Assembly: GCF_900103415.1 (NCBI RefSeq)
Contig: NZ_FMXB01000017.1
Coordinates: 1 to 54,781, forward strand
Origin: Methanobrevibacter millerae
GTDB lineage: Archaea; Methanobacteriota; Methanobacteria; Methanobacteriales; Methanobacteriaceae
Direction of reading: 5' to 3'
Length of the DNA stretch: 54,781 bases
Part shown: piece by piece, positions 8,645-19,100 of the stretch
Layout: each line of letters begins with the position of its first letter
Position numbering within the stretch: the first letter of the stretch is position 1
Position numbers and translations under genes: made by a program
Notes under the pieces: model-generated
Database searches by the model: none
Told to the model about the DNA's origin: nothing
What the model saw: only the letters and a program-made list of their open reading frames with translations

Positions 8645-9505
8645 ATGTCATCTGAAAAATCATTTATTGCAAAAATGGCTGAAATCATTTTAAAATTCAC
8701 CAAACCCGATTATATGGATTCAAAACAAAAGGTAGATGATTTTATAAATGATAGGCTTGACTCACCCCAAAAACCAGTTAAAAGCATTTTCAAAAGCATT
8801 GATTTTAATGGAACGCAGGTTTTCACTTTCGGCGATGAAAACTCCGAAAACGCAATACTGTATGTGCATGGGGGAGCATACATCAATGAAGTTAACTATC
8901 AGCATTTGTTATATTGCCGCAAGCTATCCGGAAAACTGGACTCTTATGTGGTAGTGCCCGTTTACCCGCTCGCCCCTTTGCATAAAGTGGAGGAAACATA
9001 TGAAGTGATTGGTGAACTGTATAAAAGTTTAATGTCAAGGCAAAATCTTATAGTTATGGGAGACTCAGCAGGAGGAGGCTTTGTCCATTCATTCTGCCAG
9101 CACCTTAAAAGCATTAATTTAGCCCAGCCTCAAAAGATAATAACCTTTTCGCCATGGGTTGACATTTCAATGGGAAATCCACCATATGACAGCGCAAACG
9201 ATCCGATTTTAGGCGAAATCGGGCTTCGGGAAATCGGAAAGTCCTGGGCAGGAGAAATGGACGTAAAAGACTACAGGGTAAGTCCATTATTTGGTGATAA
9301 TGAAGGTCTGGCCGACTGTCTTATTTTTGCTGGTGAAAAGGAGATATTTTATAGGGACATCAAAAAATACGTTGAAAAGCTTGAATCCGACGGTGTTAAC
9401 GTGAAATTTATAACAGGTCAGGGCTTGTTTCACATTTATCCGTTATTCCCCATACCCGAGGCAAAAAAAGCGTTTAAAGAATTAGAAAAAGAGATAATGC
9501 AATGA
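8645..9505 (+). CDS. Alpha/beta hydrolase (HSL / steryl-acetyl hydrolase type)
   Basis: A 286-aa hydrolase with the oxyanion-hole HGG motif at 75-77, the nucleophile elbow GDSAGG with Ser141, and a C-terminal GLFHIYP carrying the catalytic His. The acidic residue lies in the GEKEIFYRD stretch. It resembles acyl-ester hydrolases of the hormone-sensitive lipase group. No signal peptide. There is no good ribosome site before ATG 8645. A TATA-like TTATATTA at about 8610-8617 would place the transcript start near 8640, so the mRNA may be nearly leaderless. Its stop directly abuts the stop of the convergent acyltransferase. Confidence 0.75.
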   Translation: MSSEKSFIAKMAEIILKFTKPDYMDSKQKVDDFINDRLDSPQKPVKSIFKSIDFNGTQVFTFGDENSENAILYVHGGAYINEVNYQHLLYCRKLSGKLDSYVVVPVYPLAPLHKVEETYEVIGELYKSLMSRQNLIVMGDSAGGGFVHSFCQHLKSINLAQPQKIITFSPWVDISMGNPPYDSANDPILGEIGLREIGKSWAGEMDVKDYRVSPLFGDNEGLADCLIFAGEKEIFYRDIKKYVEKLESDGVNVKFITGQGLFHIYPLFPIPEAKKAFKELEKEIMQ

Positions 9506-10549
9506 TTATCTCATATAAAGTATAAACTTACCGAATTTTGGGATTCTATAGATAATCACAACTGCAATATAGCTTAAGATTATTAATAAAATCCAAAGGA
9601 CTATGGCTTTTACAGGCTCTGAATAAGGCAGCTGAACAACCAGCGGAAGCAGAGGCAGTCTGAACAGGTTGTGCACTAAAAACACTGCAAATGAATATTT
9701 GGACAGGAATGAAACCAGTGGAAATGCCCTTACCTCACCCATTCTTGAACACAATTCAAACAGCGCAAATGAACCTGTGAGAATGAACGGGAACTCATAC
9801 CATAAGGCGAAATCGTATCCCCTTACAAATGCATAATACTGGAAGAGAACGCATATTGCAAATGATACTATTGTGATTAATACCCAAATCCAACTGGAAA
9901 TGTTTTTAAATTTATCTTTTTTAACCAGATATCCCAGAATTATGTAGATACCATAGATTCCGCCACTGAATCCGAGACAATACTGGATATTGACGTTTTG
10001 AATTCCGTGCATGTCAAGAAGCAATGAAATGAACGGAAGGAGAAAGGCCAAAAGCGTGAATACCACCGTTGCCTGCCAGATGGTTTCCCTGTCAAAGTGC
10101 TTGAGGGCGCTTGCAACAAAGGGCATTGACAGATACATTCCGATAATCATCGGCATATACCACATGTGGCTGAAAAAGAGGTTTCCGGCTTCGGCAACGT
10201 TAACCTGAGCAGAATTGGCCCCGACGAGCATCAGGCTGACTGCATAGATGATTGCCCAAATGACCGTGACTATGATTAATCCATTGCAGTTTTTGGTCCA
10301 GAACTTGCGAACCCGCTCGTCATCATAGGCCCTGTCCAGCAGCAGATAGCCCGTAATCATTAAAAAGAACGGAACCCCGATACGGCCAATAAATAGTGAT
10401 GCGAAATTGAATATCCTTGAATATATCGTGTAATTCATAATCGCATCTGAAGATATGATAAAAATCCCGTCCGTTGCGTGAATGTATAAAACGGTCATGA
10501 TTGCAATTGCCCGTACGAGATCAATCCATTCAATCCTATTTTTACTCAT
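9506..10549 (-). CDS. Acyltransferase 3 family membrane protein
   Basis: About 347 aa with roughly ten membrane helices. The N-terminal RIEWIDLVRAIAIMTVLYIHA is the acyltransferase-3 signature with the conserved His; IGVPFFLMITGYLLL follows. Such enzymes O-acylate sugars or cell-surface polymers. Start is placed at ATG 10549 where the family begins. An in-frame ATG at 10531+30 (MEKK...) and another at 10693 leave the frame open for 48 more codons of non-membrane, more G+C-rich sequence. A TATA-like box near 10718 would start the RNA close to 10693, so either the protein has an N-terminal extension or the mRNA has a ~145-base leader. Confidence 0.8.
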   Translation of the reverse strand: MSKNRIEWIDLVRAIAIMTVLYIHATDGIFIISSDAIMNYTIYSRIFNFASLFIGRIGVPFFLMITGYLLLDRAYDDERVRKFWTKNCNGLIIVTVIWAIIYAVSLMLVGANSAQVNVAEAGNLFFSHMWYMPMIIGMYLSMPFVASALKHFDRETIWQATVVFTLLAFLLPFISLLLDMHGIQNVNIQYCLGFSGGIYGIYIILGYLVKKDKFKNISSWIWVLITIVSFAICVLFQYYAFVRGYDFALWYEFPFILTGSFALFELCSRMGEVRAFPLVSFLSKYSFAVFLVHNLFRLPLLPLVVQLPYSEPVKAIVLWILLIILSYIAVVIIYRIPKFGKFILYMR

Positions 10550-10908
10550 TGAAATTTTTTTCTCCATATCAATTATTAATAAGTACCAACGTTCGTAGGC
10601 AAAAATGGAATCAAGGCTTGCGTCGCTTTCGTTTTTCGGCTTTTCCCTTTGAAAGGTGCAAACAGCAACAGGGAATGAACCCCCATATTCCATCAAATTA
10701 CCTAAAATAGTTTATGTTTTTATATTTATCTCTTTTATGTATATAAATTGTTGATGAAAAAATGTTAAAAAACATTATTAATTTATACATTGAATGATTA
10801 TTCTATTGTGAATGAAATATTCTAATAAGTGAGTAAAATTGCTTTGAAAAATATATTTATGATAAAAACATAAATGATATACAATTAACCAAAAAGGAGT
10901 ATGTAAAA
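10550..10908. other. Leader of the acyltransferase gene and A+T-rich gap
   Basis: Positions 10550-10693 are open in frame with the acyltransferase and are richer in G+C than the surroundings. The rest is A+T-rich with no gene seen; TATA-like sequences lie near 10718. I tried to match the leader to known riboswitch cores and found none convincing. Confidence 0.35.
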
Positions 10909-11096
10909 ATGAAAGAAAACGATATTCAGACGGCTGAATACACTGCTTTTAAAAGGACTATTGATCCCGAAATAATCAGATTAGCTCGTGAAAGAGAAAA
11001 CAGACATTATTGTCTGGAAAAGATAGAATCCACGCATTATATGAGATGATGGGCATGGAAATAGACTATGATGAGATATTTCCCGAGCTGAATTAA
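10909..11096 (+). pseudogene. Frameshifted small gene (unknown family)
   Basis: ATG 10909 has GGAGT 8-9 bases upstream and opens MKENDIQTAEYTAFKRTIDPEIIRLARERE, then reaches a stop at 11049. The +1 frame takes over around 11020 with DRIHALYEMMGMEIDYDEIFPELN and a stop at 11096. The second part reads like a natural C-terminus, so one indel near 11015-11030 probably broke a gene of about 60-65 codons. Function unknown. It lies convergent to the Rpn-type nuclease gene. Confidence 0.5.
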
Positions 11097-11167
11097 TCTT
11101 TGATTAAAATTTAAAAAAAGGAGTTAATATCCTCAACGGAATAACCCTTTTTAGCAATAGTATAACA

Positions 11168-12088
11168 CTATTTAAACAAGATTAATGAGTTTAATACACT
11201 CTCTTTCGTATTTGAATCAATATCCTCATTTGTCAGGATATCTTTCACTGATTGAATTAGAGCGCGCATATTATGAAGTTCCTCATCCTTACTATGAAGT
11301 TCCTTATCCTTATTATGAAGTTCCTTATCCTTATTATGAAGTTCCTCATCTTTATTTTTAATTATATCATCTTTTTCTTTAGTTTGCTGTTCTAAAAATA
11401 TTTCTAATGATGATCTTTTTTCTTTCATTTTCAATACCTTCCTCAATTCCTGTTTTTTCTTTTCATCGGCAATGTTTCGATCAATCATGATGTCTACAAT
11501 GAAACAAATCTCACGTTTAACATCAAAATCAATGGTTTGGTCTTTTTCAATCAGGTAACAAACATCTTCGGTGACTTCTTCGGCAATATTGTCTTGAGCC
11601 AGTGTTGGAATCATTGCAAGACCACTTGTTTGATAGCTACTCAAGACTTTGTTAGAGTTAATTTTATCTTTAATAGTATTTAAAAGTTGAAGAAGTTCGT
11701 CTTCAGGTTTGTAAAGATAACCCGGCCTCAACATTAACGTCTCCGTTAACCCGATTTCTTTCATGCAGTCTTCTGGATCGACTTTGCTGATAACATAAGA
11801 ATTTACTAATGCAGAATTATAAATGAGCAAAAATTTTGCATATTCAGCTATGGCTTTTAACTTTTCTTCATCAACCAATGTTGTTTGATTTTCTATGTTA
11901 TTGATTATATTATCGCTTCTATAGTAGACAACATCCATTCTCAAATTTTTTTTACCCGGAGTGATGACTTCAGTTCCCATATTGTAGCAATATTCACCTT
12001 CCAGATCAAAAAACTCATGAATATGTTTTCCAAGTACAAGAAATGCGTATTTCATAGCCACATCCATATGTGCATAATAATCATTCAT
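11168..12088 (-). CDS. Rpn-type PD-(D/E)XK nuclease family protein
   Basis: A 306-aa protein of the recombination-promoting nuclease/transposase-like group. The nuclease core includes MDVVYY (Asp) and NIENQT (Glu-x-Gln), the usual PD-(D/E)XK acid pair. A helical region and the DVKREICFIVDIMIDRNIADEKKK segment follow. Near the C-terminus are about four tandem heptads of the form HNKDKEL, coded by 21-base direct repeats (about 11268-11350), which form a charged coiled coil and may vary in number. Start ATG 12088 follows AAGGA. Such genes spread as mobile or multi-copy families and are accessory. Confidence 0.65.
   Translation of the reverse strand: MNDYYAHMDVAMKYAFLVLGKHIHEFFDLEGEYCYNMGTEVITPGKKNLRMDVVYYRSDNIINNIENQTTLVDEEKLKAIAEYAKFLLIYNSALVNSYVISKVDPEDCMKEIGLTETLMLRPGYLYKPEDELLQLLNTIKDKINSNKVLSSYQTSGLAMIPTLAQDNIAEEVTEDVCYLIEKDQTIDFDVKREICFIVDIMIDRNIADEKKKQELRKVLKMKEKRSSLEIFLEQQTKEKDDIIKNKDEELHNKDKELHNKDKELHSKDEELHNMRALIQSVKDILTNEDIDSNTKESVLNSLILFK
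11268..11350. repeat. 21-bp tandem repeat inside the Rpn-type gene
   Basis: About four near-identical 21-base units reading ATGAAGTTCCTTATCCTTAT(T) on the plus strand. The length is a multiple of three, so copy-number change would keep the frame and alter the coiled-coil length. Confidence 0.7.
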
Positions 12089-12438
12089 TGTTTTCAAATC
12101 CTTATTTTGTTTATTAATATTTTATTTAGAGCAATATAAATATTTTTTCTTTGATTTAAAGGCAATATTATAATGAACGAGTGAATTCACAAGAAGAGAG
12201 TAATATTCAAAAAGCGAGTAATCTTTATCAGATAAAAGAAGTTGTGGCATCCTTGCATTTATAAGATAAAATCAAATGAAAATTAGAAAAATTAAAAAAA
12301 AGAATCCGGATTGATCACGCCCCATCTCCCATGGCTGCGCACCAACCCATTAATTCAGCATTTCAAAATGCCTATAATCAATGATTTAGATTTAACGCAA
12401 TGCAAATCCAAATAGAGAAAAAGGGAAAGATTATTTCC
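12089..12438. other. Gap between Rpn-type gene and adhesin
   Basis: A+T-rich promoter region of the Rpn-type gene, then a slightly more G+C-rich patch (12300-12360) without a convincing frame. It ends with the terminator of the adhesin gene. No other feature seen. Confidence 0.4.
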
Positions 12439-12440
12439 CT
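12414..12440 (-). terminator. Terminator of the 1021-aa adhesin gene
   Basis: On the minus strand AGGGAAA and TTTCCCT form a perfect 7-base stem over a 5-base loop starting at the stop codon, followed by TTTTTCTCT. Confidence 0.6.
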
Positions 12441-15400
12441 AATCGTTTGTGCAGTAATAGGTGATTCCGGTAACAAAACTAGGAACTGTATCTATTATTC
12501 CGAAGATTACGAGAATCGGAGTCCATTTTATAGCTCCTACCCCTCCAGTCCAAAGAGAAGCAACTATTCCGTCACCAAGTCCGCCACCGAACATTCCTCC
12601 TAATGCACCGGCTACACCGGTTGCGATACTTAATGTCAATACGCATTTCAACCTGTCGAAATTTACGTCATAAGTGTTTGCAATAATGATTCCGGCACCA
12701 CCAGCACCTATAGCAGCACCTACAGCAAAACCAACAGCCATACCGATCAGAGGATTTGCTGTAACCACACTGACAACAGTCGCAACGATAGTGCCTATTA
12801 CAACAGTAAATGTTGCGACTACAGTGGCTGTTTCTAATGACATACTCTCAGCAAAGTATACTGCTGAATTTTGACCATTTTCAGTGATTGATACACCATT
12901 AACAATTACCATACCGTTATCACCGACACAGACATCATTACCTTCACCGTATGCCTCATTTTCTGAAAAGATACAGTCCTGCAAGACCAGCAATCCTTGA
13001 TTGAATATTGCTCCACCGTTTTTTGCGTAGTTGTTTTTGAAAGTACAGTTGATACATGTGACCATTCCTGTGTTGAGTATTGCTCCACCCCAATCTCTTT
13101 CAAACCAGTAATCCATTTGATTGTATTGGAAGTTTACACGATTAAAGACACATTGACCACCCATATTTTCGACAGCAGTATTGTAACCTGCAACGGTCAA
13201 ATCAGTTGCGGAAAATACATCTCCTTCACCTAAAATAACCCATTTATATTCATCGTCCTCATCAAATGTGCCTGAAATATAAGCTCCGTTACCGTTCATG
13301 TTAAGCACATTGAATAAACTTGTGCTCATGTCCCATGGAGTGGTACATTTATATACTGGCAGGTATGGGGAGAATATTAAATTCATTCCTAAAGTAATAG
13401 GATTTAATTCAGCCACATTTTTGGCGTTTGCGCAATCCAAATCCAAACCTTCACTAATAACCCATATTTTTTCAGGCAGATAAAACTCCTGAAGAGCTTT
13501 TAAATAATCCTCTGTGCTGGAAACATATAGTGTTTCGATTACTGTGAATCTGGTTTCATAGTCATTATTCGTCAATTTCGTGAAAACATTATTGAAATTG
13601 TTGTTTTTAATGTTTTTAAAGTAGTAACTTTGTGAATAGTCAATATTGTATTGAGCATACTTAACACTGTGTATGGTAAATACAAAGTCCCCACTTTCAT
13701 CATAATATGTGCTGTAATAGTAAGATCCGTCATCCAAATAATTTACTCCGCCACCGATAATGGAATTATAAATCAATGAAGTGATTTCATACCTTTCACC
13801 GCCTACAAATATGTAATATTCTTTGCCTATAATACTGTCCGTATTGATGTGAGTGCCTATAATGCCTTCATCGAAAACAGCTGAATCCGGATTATCGAAA
13901 TAGACATTTGCCAAAGTCAGATTTTTACGCTTGTAATCAATGAATATTGCATTACCGAAGCTGCTGGAAGAGGAATTCAATATCAGTGTGTTGTTGATTG
14001 CATTGGATGTGCCTTCTATGAAAATTGCACCGCCTGAAATGTCAGCAGTATTATTTATGAAAAGACAGTCTTCAATAACACCTTCATTTCCAGTCCATGT
14101 TACAGCTCCACCGTTTTCTGCACGATTGTTAACGAAAATGCAGTCTTTAACAACACCGTTTGTTCCGGACCAGAGTATCGCACCACCGTTTTGCGCATAA
14201 TTTCCAATGAAAGTACAGTTTGTAAGAATACCATTATTTCCATCCCATTCGACATAACTGCTACCGAATTTTTCGCCTGTAATATTGAAGTCAAAAATAA
14301 GGTTGTTTACATTCACATTGTTTCCGTTAACCCAAATCAGAGAGAGTCTGAAAATATCATTACCATAAATTCTATGTCCGTTACCGTTGATTGTTACATT
14401 GTTTGCAGAAATTGGATAAAAACAATTGCCCGGTTCAAAATAATAGTCTTTTGTTAAATTTAAAACATCACCATCTTTTAAATCAAAAATGATATCGCGC
14501 AATTCATCATATGTTCCGTCAGAAATTACTGCTTCGCTTTCAGTTATTTCCGGATAAACTTGTTCGTCACCATTCATTACCAAACATGATCCTTCAATAT
14601 GGAAATCATCAACAGATTGGCCGAAGAGGTTAAGGAATCTGCAGTTGTTTACATTTAATATTAATGTTTTGTCGCCTTCATCAAAGTTATTTATAAATAT
14701 TGAGTCTGCATAGTCTGAATTTGAATTGAACATTACGGAATTGCTGATAGTGTTGTCATATCCTCCAATGAAAATGGCGCCGCCTCGTGTTGCGAAATTT
14801 TCATTGAATAGGCAGTTGTCAATAAGACCATTGTTTCCAACCCAGTAGATTGCTCCACCATCTTCACCCCTATTGTTATTGAACTTGCAGTTTTCTAGGA
14901 CTCCATTGTCTCCATACCATTCGACAGGACTTACCACTCTGGTGTAGTCCTCTCCATAGATGTTCCAGCAGGAAGTACTGTATTCATCATTGCGTGCCCT
15001 TGAATTTAGAATATTCAAGTTCACTATTGTTACGTTGTTTCCGGTTACTTTGAATATTGCAAAGTATCCGTTATCTCCGTATGCATCAATATAGTGTCCG
15101 TTACCGTTGATTACCACATTGTCTGCGTTGATGTTTATAATACGGTTTTTGGCAAGGTCATCATCTACGTCTTCAATTACATAGTCCCTTTGGATGTCAT
15201 AGACATCGCCAGGTTGAAGGTTTTCAAGGTCATGTGCCAGGTCGTTGTAGTTTGGAATTTCAATTGCGTTAGTTAGAGTTTCATTATCAATTTCGACAGT
15301 TTCATCTCCACAGGCTGCAAGGTATGATCCGGCCAATGGAGTACATCCCATTTCTTCTGCATCTATTGTTATTTCGCATTCATCGACACATGCAAGGCCA

Positions 15401-15504
15401 ACACCGGCAGTCTGGTTGACTTCGCTTGCAGATACGCAGGATGCGCCAATAACAATGCATAAAAATAGCATCAATAAAATCATTGGTTTTCTTAAATTAG
15501 GCAT
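12439..15504 (-). CDS. Adhesin-like secreted beta-helix protein with hydrophobic C-terminus
   Basis: A 1021-aa surface protein. A signal peptide (MILLMLFLCIVIGASCVSA) is followed by a Cys-containing segment and two or three blocks of right-handed beta-helix coils (motifs such as GDNGVLENCKF, GGAIYWVGNNGLIDNCLF, GGAIFIGG), the polymorphic-outer-membrane/pectate-lyase style common in methanobacterial adhesin-like proteins. A non-repetitive middle part follows (~480-730) and then a further coil block. The last ~150 residues contain several Gly/Ala-rich hydrophobic segments (e.g. AVGFAVGAAIGAGGAGIII), probably membrane-spanning, unlike the Ig-like ends of its neighbours. GGAG lies 8 bases before ATG 15504. 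The promoter is probably the TATA at 15773-15780, giving a leader of about 245 bases. Confidence 0.8.
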   Translation of the reverse strand: MPNLRKPMILLMLFLCIVIGASCVSASEVNQTAGVGLACVDECEITIDAEEMGCTPLAGSYLAACGDETVEIDNETLTNAIEIPNYNDLAHDLENLQPGDVYDIQRDYVIEDVDDDLAKNRIININADNVVINGNGHYIDAYGDNGYFAIFKVTGNNVTIVNLNILNSRARNDEYSTSCWNIYGEDYTRVVSPVEWYGDNGVLENCKFNNNRGEDGGAIYWVGNNGLIDNCLFNENFATRGGAIFIGGYDNTISNSVMFNSNSDYADSIFINNFDEGDKTLILNVNNCRFLNLFGQSVDDFHIEGSCLVMNGDEQVYPEITESEAVISDGTYDELRDIIFDLKDGDVLNLTKDYYFEPGNCFYPISANNVTINGNGHRIYGNDIFRLSLIWVNGNNVNVNNLIFDFNITGEKFGSSYVEWDGNNGILTNCTFIGNYAQNGGAILWSGTNGVVKDCIFVNNRAENGGAVTWTGNEGVIEDCLFINNTADISGGAIFIEGTSNAINNTLILNSSSSSFGNAIFIDYKRKNLTLANVYFDNPDSAVFDEGIIGTHINTDSIIGKEYYIFVGGERYEITSLIYNSIIGGGVNYLDDGSYYYSTYYDESGDFVFTIHSVKYAQYNIDYSQSYYFKNIKNNNFNNVFTKLTNNDYETRFTVIETLYVSSTEDYLKALQEFYLPEKIWVISEGLDLDCANAKNVAELNPITLGMNLIFSPYLPVYKCTTPWDMSTSLFNVLNMNGNGAYISGTFDEDDEYKWVILGEGDVFSATDLTVAGYNTAVENMGGQCVFNRVNFQYNQMDYWFERDWGGAILNTGMVTCINCTFKNNYAKNGGAIFNQGLLVLQDCIFSENEAYGEGNDVCVGDNGMVIVNGVSITENGQNSAVYFAESMSLETATVVATFTVVIGTIVATVVSVVTANPLIGMAVGFAVGAAIGAGGAGIIIANTYDVNFDRLKCVLTLSIATGVAGALGGMFGGGLGDGIVASLWTGGVGAIKWTPILVIFGIIDTVPSFVTGITYYCTND

Positions 15505-15772
15505 CTTGTATTCTCCATAATATTAAAGGCAATTTCATCACGGGACATAAATCGGGAGCTTATCCTATGATGGGCCAGGTAAGCATTAAAGCTTTCTTGA
15601 AAAAGTAGTTTAAATTGTAACTGGGGCAAACATGTCGGCCGCATGTATGATGATATGCCTGCGAAAAGACATGTGCACACAATCAGTAAAAATAACGGAA
15701 TGAATCTGAAATTATATGTAACTTCAAAACATCCAACAATAACTACTCTAGAATATAGTTTATACTGGAGCA

Positions 15773-15864
15773 TATATAAAGATTTTCGCAAGTAACCGCT
15801 TGCATGCATTCAGTTTTTGAAAATAAGCCATATATGAATGCTAATGATGTAAGTAAGCACTTGC
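15773..15864 (-). promoter_or_regulatory. Promoter and two operator-like dyads of the 1021-aa adhesin gene
   Basis: On the minus strand TTTATATA (15780-15773) is a good archaeal TATA box. Just upstream lies GCAAG-N6-CTTGC (15788-15803). A second copy, GTAAG-N6-CTTGC, is at 15849-15864, 61 bases further. The 21-base segments containing them (15790-15810 and 15851-15871) match at 18 positions. The placement upstream of the TATA/BRE suggests an activator site; the protein is not known. Confidence 0.4.
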
Positions 15865-16085
15865 ATACATTATTTTTAAGCCAATGCATGAACATTTAAA
15901 ACTTAAGGAGAGCTCCGTTAAGGCTTTGCTAAAACTAAAAAATTATTGTTTGATAAGATTACGCCATTATATTATTTAAAAATACTATTTGAATGAAGGA
16001 ATTTTCACACATAACGTCAGAAACATTATCCGATAATTTAACATCGCATTACAGGAAAAAAAACAATATCTGCACTACGTCTTAA

Positions 16086-16118
16086 AAAAAAAAGAAAAAA
16101 GAGATTAAATAATCTCTT
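16086..16118 (-). terminator. Terminator of the giant adhesin gene
   Basis: On the minus strand AAGAGATTA and TAATCTCTT pair over a 2-base loop, right after the stop codon, and are followed by long T runs. Confidence 0.65.
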
Positions 16119-19100
16119 TTAAGCTATGATGGTTACTTTATTACTTATGGTAGCATCGCCATATTTTGAAGTAATAATGTATTCACCAGCTTGTAAATTA
16201 ATGTTTAATTTTGCAATACCGCTGCTGTCAGTTGTACGATTATAGAACACACCATTAATGTTGAATTCTATTATCTGGTTTCCGTACGGATTGCCTGAAC
16301 CGTCAACCAATTTTGCTTCAAATGGATTAACATCACCATATTTTTTAGTTAAATCTTCAGCAGTCAATGTCGGTAAAACCGTAACATTGTTGGACACCAT
16401 GCTTCCCTCATATTCGGCAGTTATGATGTAATCTCCAGGGTTTAAGTTAAGGTTTAATTTAACTTGACCGGATTCATTGGTTTGTCTTTCATAGAATACA
16501 CCGTTAATGTTGAATTTGACGATTTTTCCTTTGCCGACAGGGTTTCCATCATCACCAAGGATAGTGGCGGTGTATTGGGTTGCGTTTCTGAAGTATTTGA
16601 CTATGTCATGGTTATCAACGATTCTTGGAATAACAATAATGGTATTTGATGCCTGTTCTGTAGTATTCGGGTTTATGGCGGTAATGATGTATTCGCCCTG
16701 TTCCAGATTAATGTTCAATCTGGCTAAACCTTTATCTCCAGAGATTGTACGATTATAGAATACTCCATTAATGTTGAATGTAACATTGGTTCCCTCTTTG
16801 AGGTAGTTGCCTTCACTGTCCAAAAATGTTGCATAGTATTGGGTTGCGTTTCTGTAGACTTTGGTAATGTCCGTTCCGTTAACTGTAGGCAATATTGTGA
16901 CTGTTGAATTAACTGTAGTATCGTCCACTTTAACGGTTGCAGTATAATTGCCGCTTGACAGACCCAATCCGATTGATGCAGTACCGTTTTCATCCGTTTG
17001 TCTTGTGTATGTTGCTCCGTTGATTGTAATTTCAACGGTTGCATTGTTAAGTGCCTTGCCGGATTTTGTTACGTTAACGACAAATCTTTCAGGTCCATGA
17101 TAGTATTTCGTTACGTCAGGCGCTTCAACAGTTAATCCTTCAAGAACGGTTATTAAGGCCGTGGTGTAGTTGCCTCGATAAGAAGAATCTCCAGAATAGG
17201 CAATTAGTGCTTCATATTCGCCGGATTCCAAAGGTGGGAAAATAATAGTTGCTTTTCCATTTTTAACTAAAGCCAGGTAAATTTCATCATTAATGTATGC
17301 GGATACTGTTCCTGCAGCATCTTCCGGCAATTCCACTTCGATTTCACCGTATTGGCCGACATCCAGTACAATATCATCGGCGCTAATATTGGCTTCTTTA
17401 GGAGGAATATAATTTACTATGGCATATTTATATGTGCAGTTTGACAACAGTCCGCTTGTTGTTGCATTAATCAAATAGCTGCCATAATCCCATAAATAAA
17501 AGGAATCATAAAGATCCCAATCATCGTTATAGAATGTTTTATACACTAAATCATTTATAAAGAATATTCCATAATCACTTACGATGTAATTGTAGCTATC
17601 ATCCAGACATTCAGCTATCAAATAAATTAATGAGGATGTCGTATTTACAGTTTCGTTATATCCGATTCTCATAAGCGTTGGGGAGATGATTTCACCATCA
17701 TTGTATATTACATTTAATAAATCATTGCCTTCAAGATATAATACGCCTTTACTGTAGACGAAGTAATCTCCATCCTCATATGAATACTCTTCCGTATTGT
17801 TGGATAATCTTACAAATGCGGATTCGCCAAGAATGATGTGATTTAATCCGTCAAATGTTGAATTGATTACGCTGGAGTTAATTTCTCCCGCATAATAGAT
17901 GTCTGCTCCCAATCCTGTGCTTTCAAAATATGAATTCTGTATCGTTACGTTGTCCCCGTTGATGAGATAGATTGCATTACCCTGTTGAGCATCATTATCA
18001 CTGAACAATACGTCATCAATCAAAAAGTCTTTCGCATTTTTAATGAAAATGGCTCCGCCAAATGTGCTTGCAATATTATCTAAAAATCCACAGCTTCTAA
18101 TGGTAAAATCTGAAGCATTATTCTCAATATATATTGCTCCTCCACCGTATTTTTTATTATCTGTGGTAATCTCATTGTTTTTGAATATGGAGTTTTCTAT
18201 TACGGTTTTTTCAACGGTTTTTTCGAAAAAGATTGCTCCTCCGGTACGTGCAGTGTATCCGCTGAAGAGACAATTGTCAATGTTTAAATCTGTTACATTG
18301 TTGATGAAGTATAATGCTCCTCCGCCAACAATCCTTTGGACAGGTTCGCCCTGCATTGTAAAGTTACAATTGCTGATATTGAGGTTTTCAGTGTTTTTAT
18401 ATACTGCCAAGGCTCCGCCATATCCTCCGGCGTTATCTCTGAATTCGCATTCGGAAATTGTATTGTTGATGGCATTGGCCATGAAGTAAATATTGCCTCC
18501 GTGGGTTGTATCGGAGTTTAAAGTGAAGACTGAATTATGGAATATGTTGTTTGTTGCGTCGCCTTCCACTGAGATTGCTCCTCCGCCGTATAATGGGTTA
18601 TTGGTAAATGCTGAGTTATTGTTGAATGTGTCATTTTCAAATGTCCACTGATCCATATCTCCTTCTACGAATATTGCTCCGCCGGCACGTGCACTGTTGT
18701 TTTCAAACAATGAATGTGCGACATAAGCGGATGTGAGGTTTCCCAATACATATAGCGCTCCTCCGCCGATAATGTCACTGTCAGTTCCTTTGCTGTTTGT
18801 GAAATTGGATTCATATATGAGAAGCTCTTCAGTATTACCAAGGAAAATTGCACCGGCATACGGCGCATAGTTTGCGTCAAATGTTGATTTGAAAAATGCT
18901 AAACGATCATTGTTTGATTTGAGCATGATTGCTCCTCCGGCGGTTGATGCTGTATTGTATCCGAAGGTACTTTCAGTTACAAACAGGTATTCGGCATTTC
19001 CTTCAACATCAATTGCTCCTCCACCGTAATTTGATTGGTTAGTAGTAGCCTTGTTGTACATGAAGTAACTGCTGTTTATTAATGCATAGTTCAGGTCACC

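Larger units (their letters stand above)
15505..16118. other. Long control region between the two minus-strand adhesins
   Basis: No supported gene. The 105-codon frame across 15492-15809 starts upstream of the probable promoter and has no family features. The region holds a TATA-like box and two dyads (15788-15803 and 15849-15864) and ends with the terminator of the giant adhesin at 16099-16118. Confidence 0.5.

Noticed and set aside
10560-10690. Riboswitch such as c-di-GMP in the acyltransferase leader
   Set aside because: A short GACGCAAGCC-like string is present, but the rest of the core is missing.
15492-15809. 105-codon ORF upstream of the 1021-aa adhesin
   Set aside because: It spans the probable promoter, has no ribosome site, and shows no family features.
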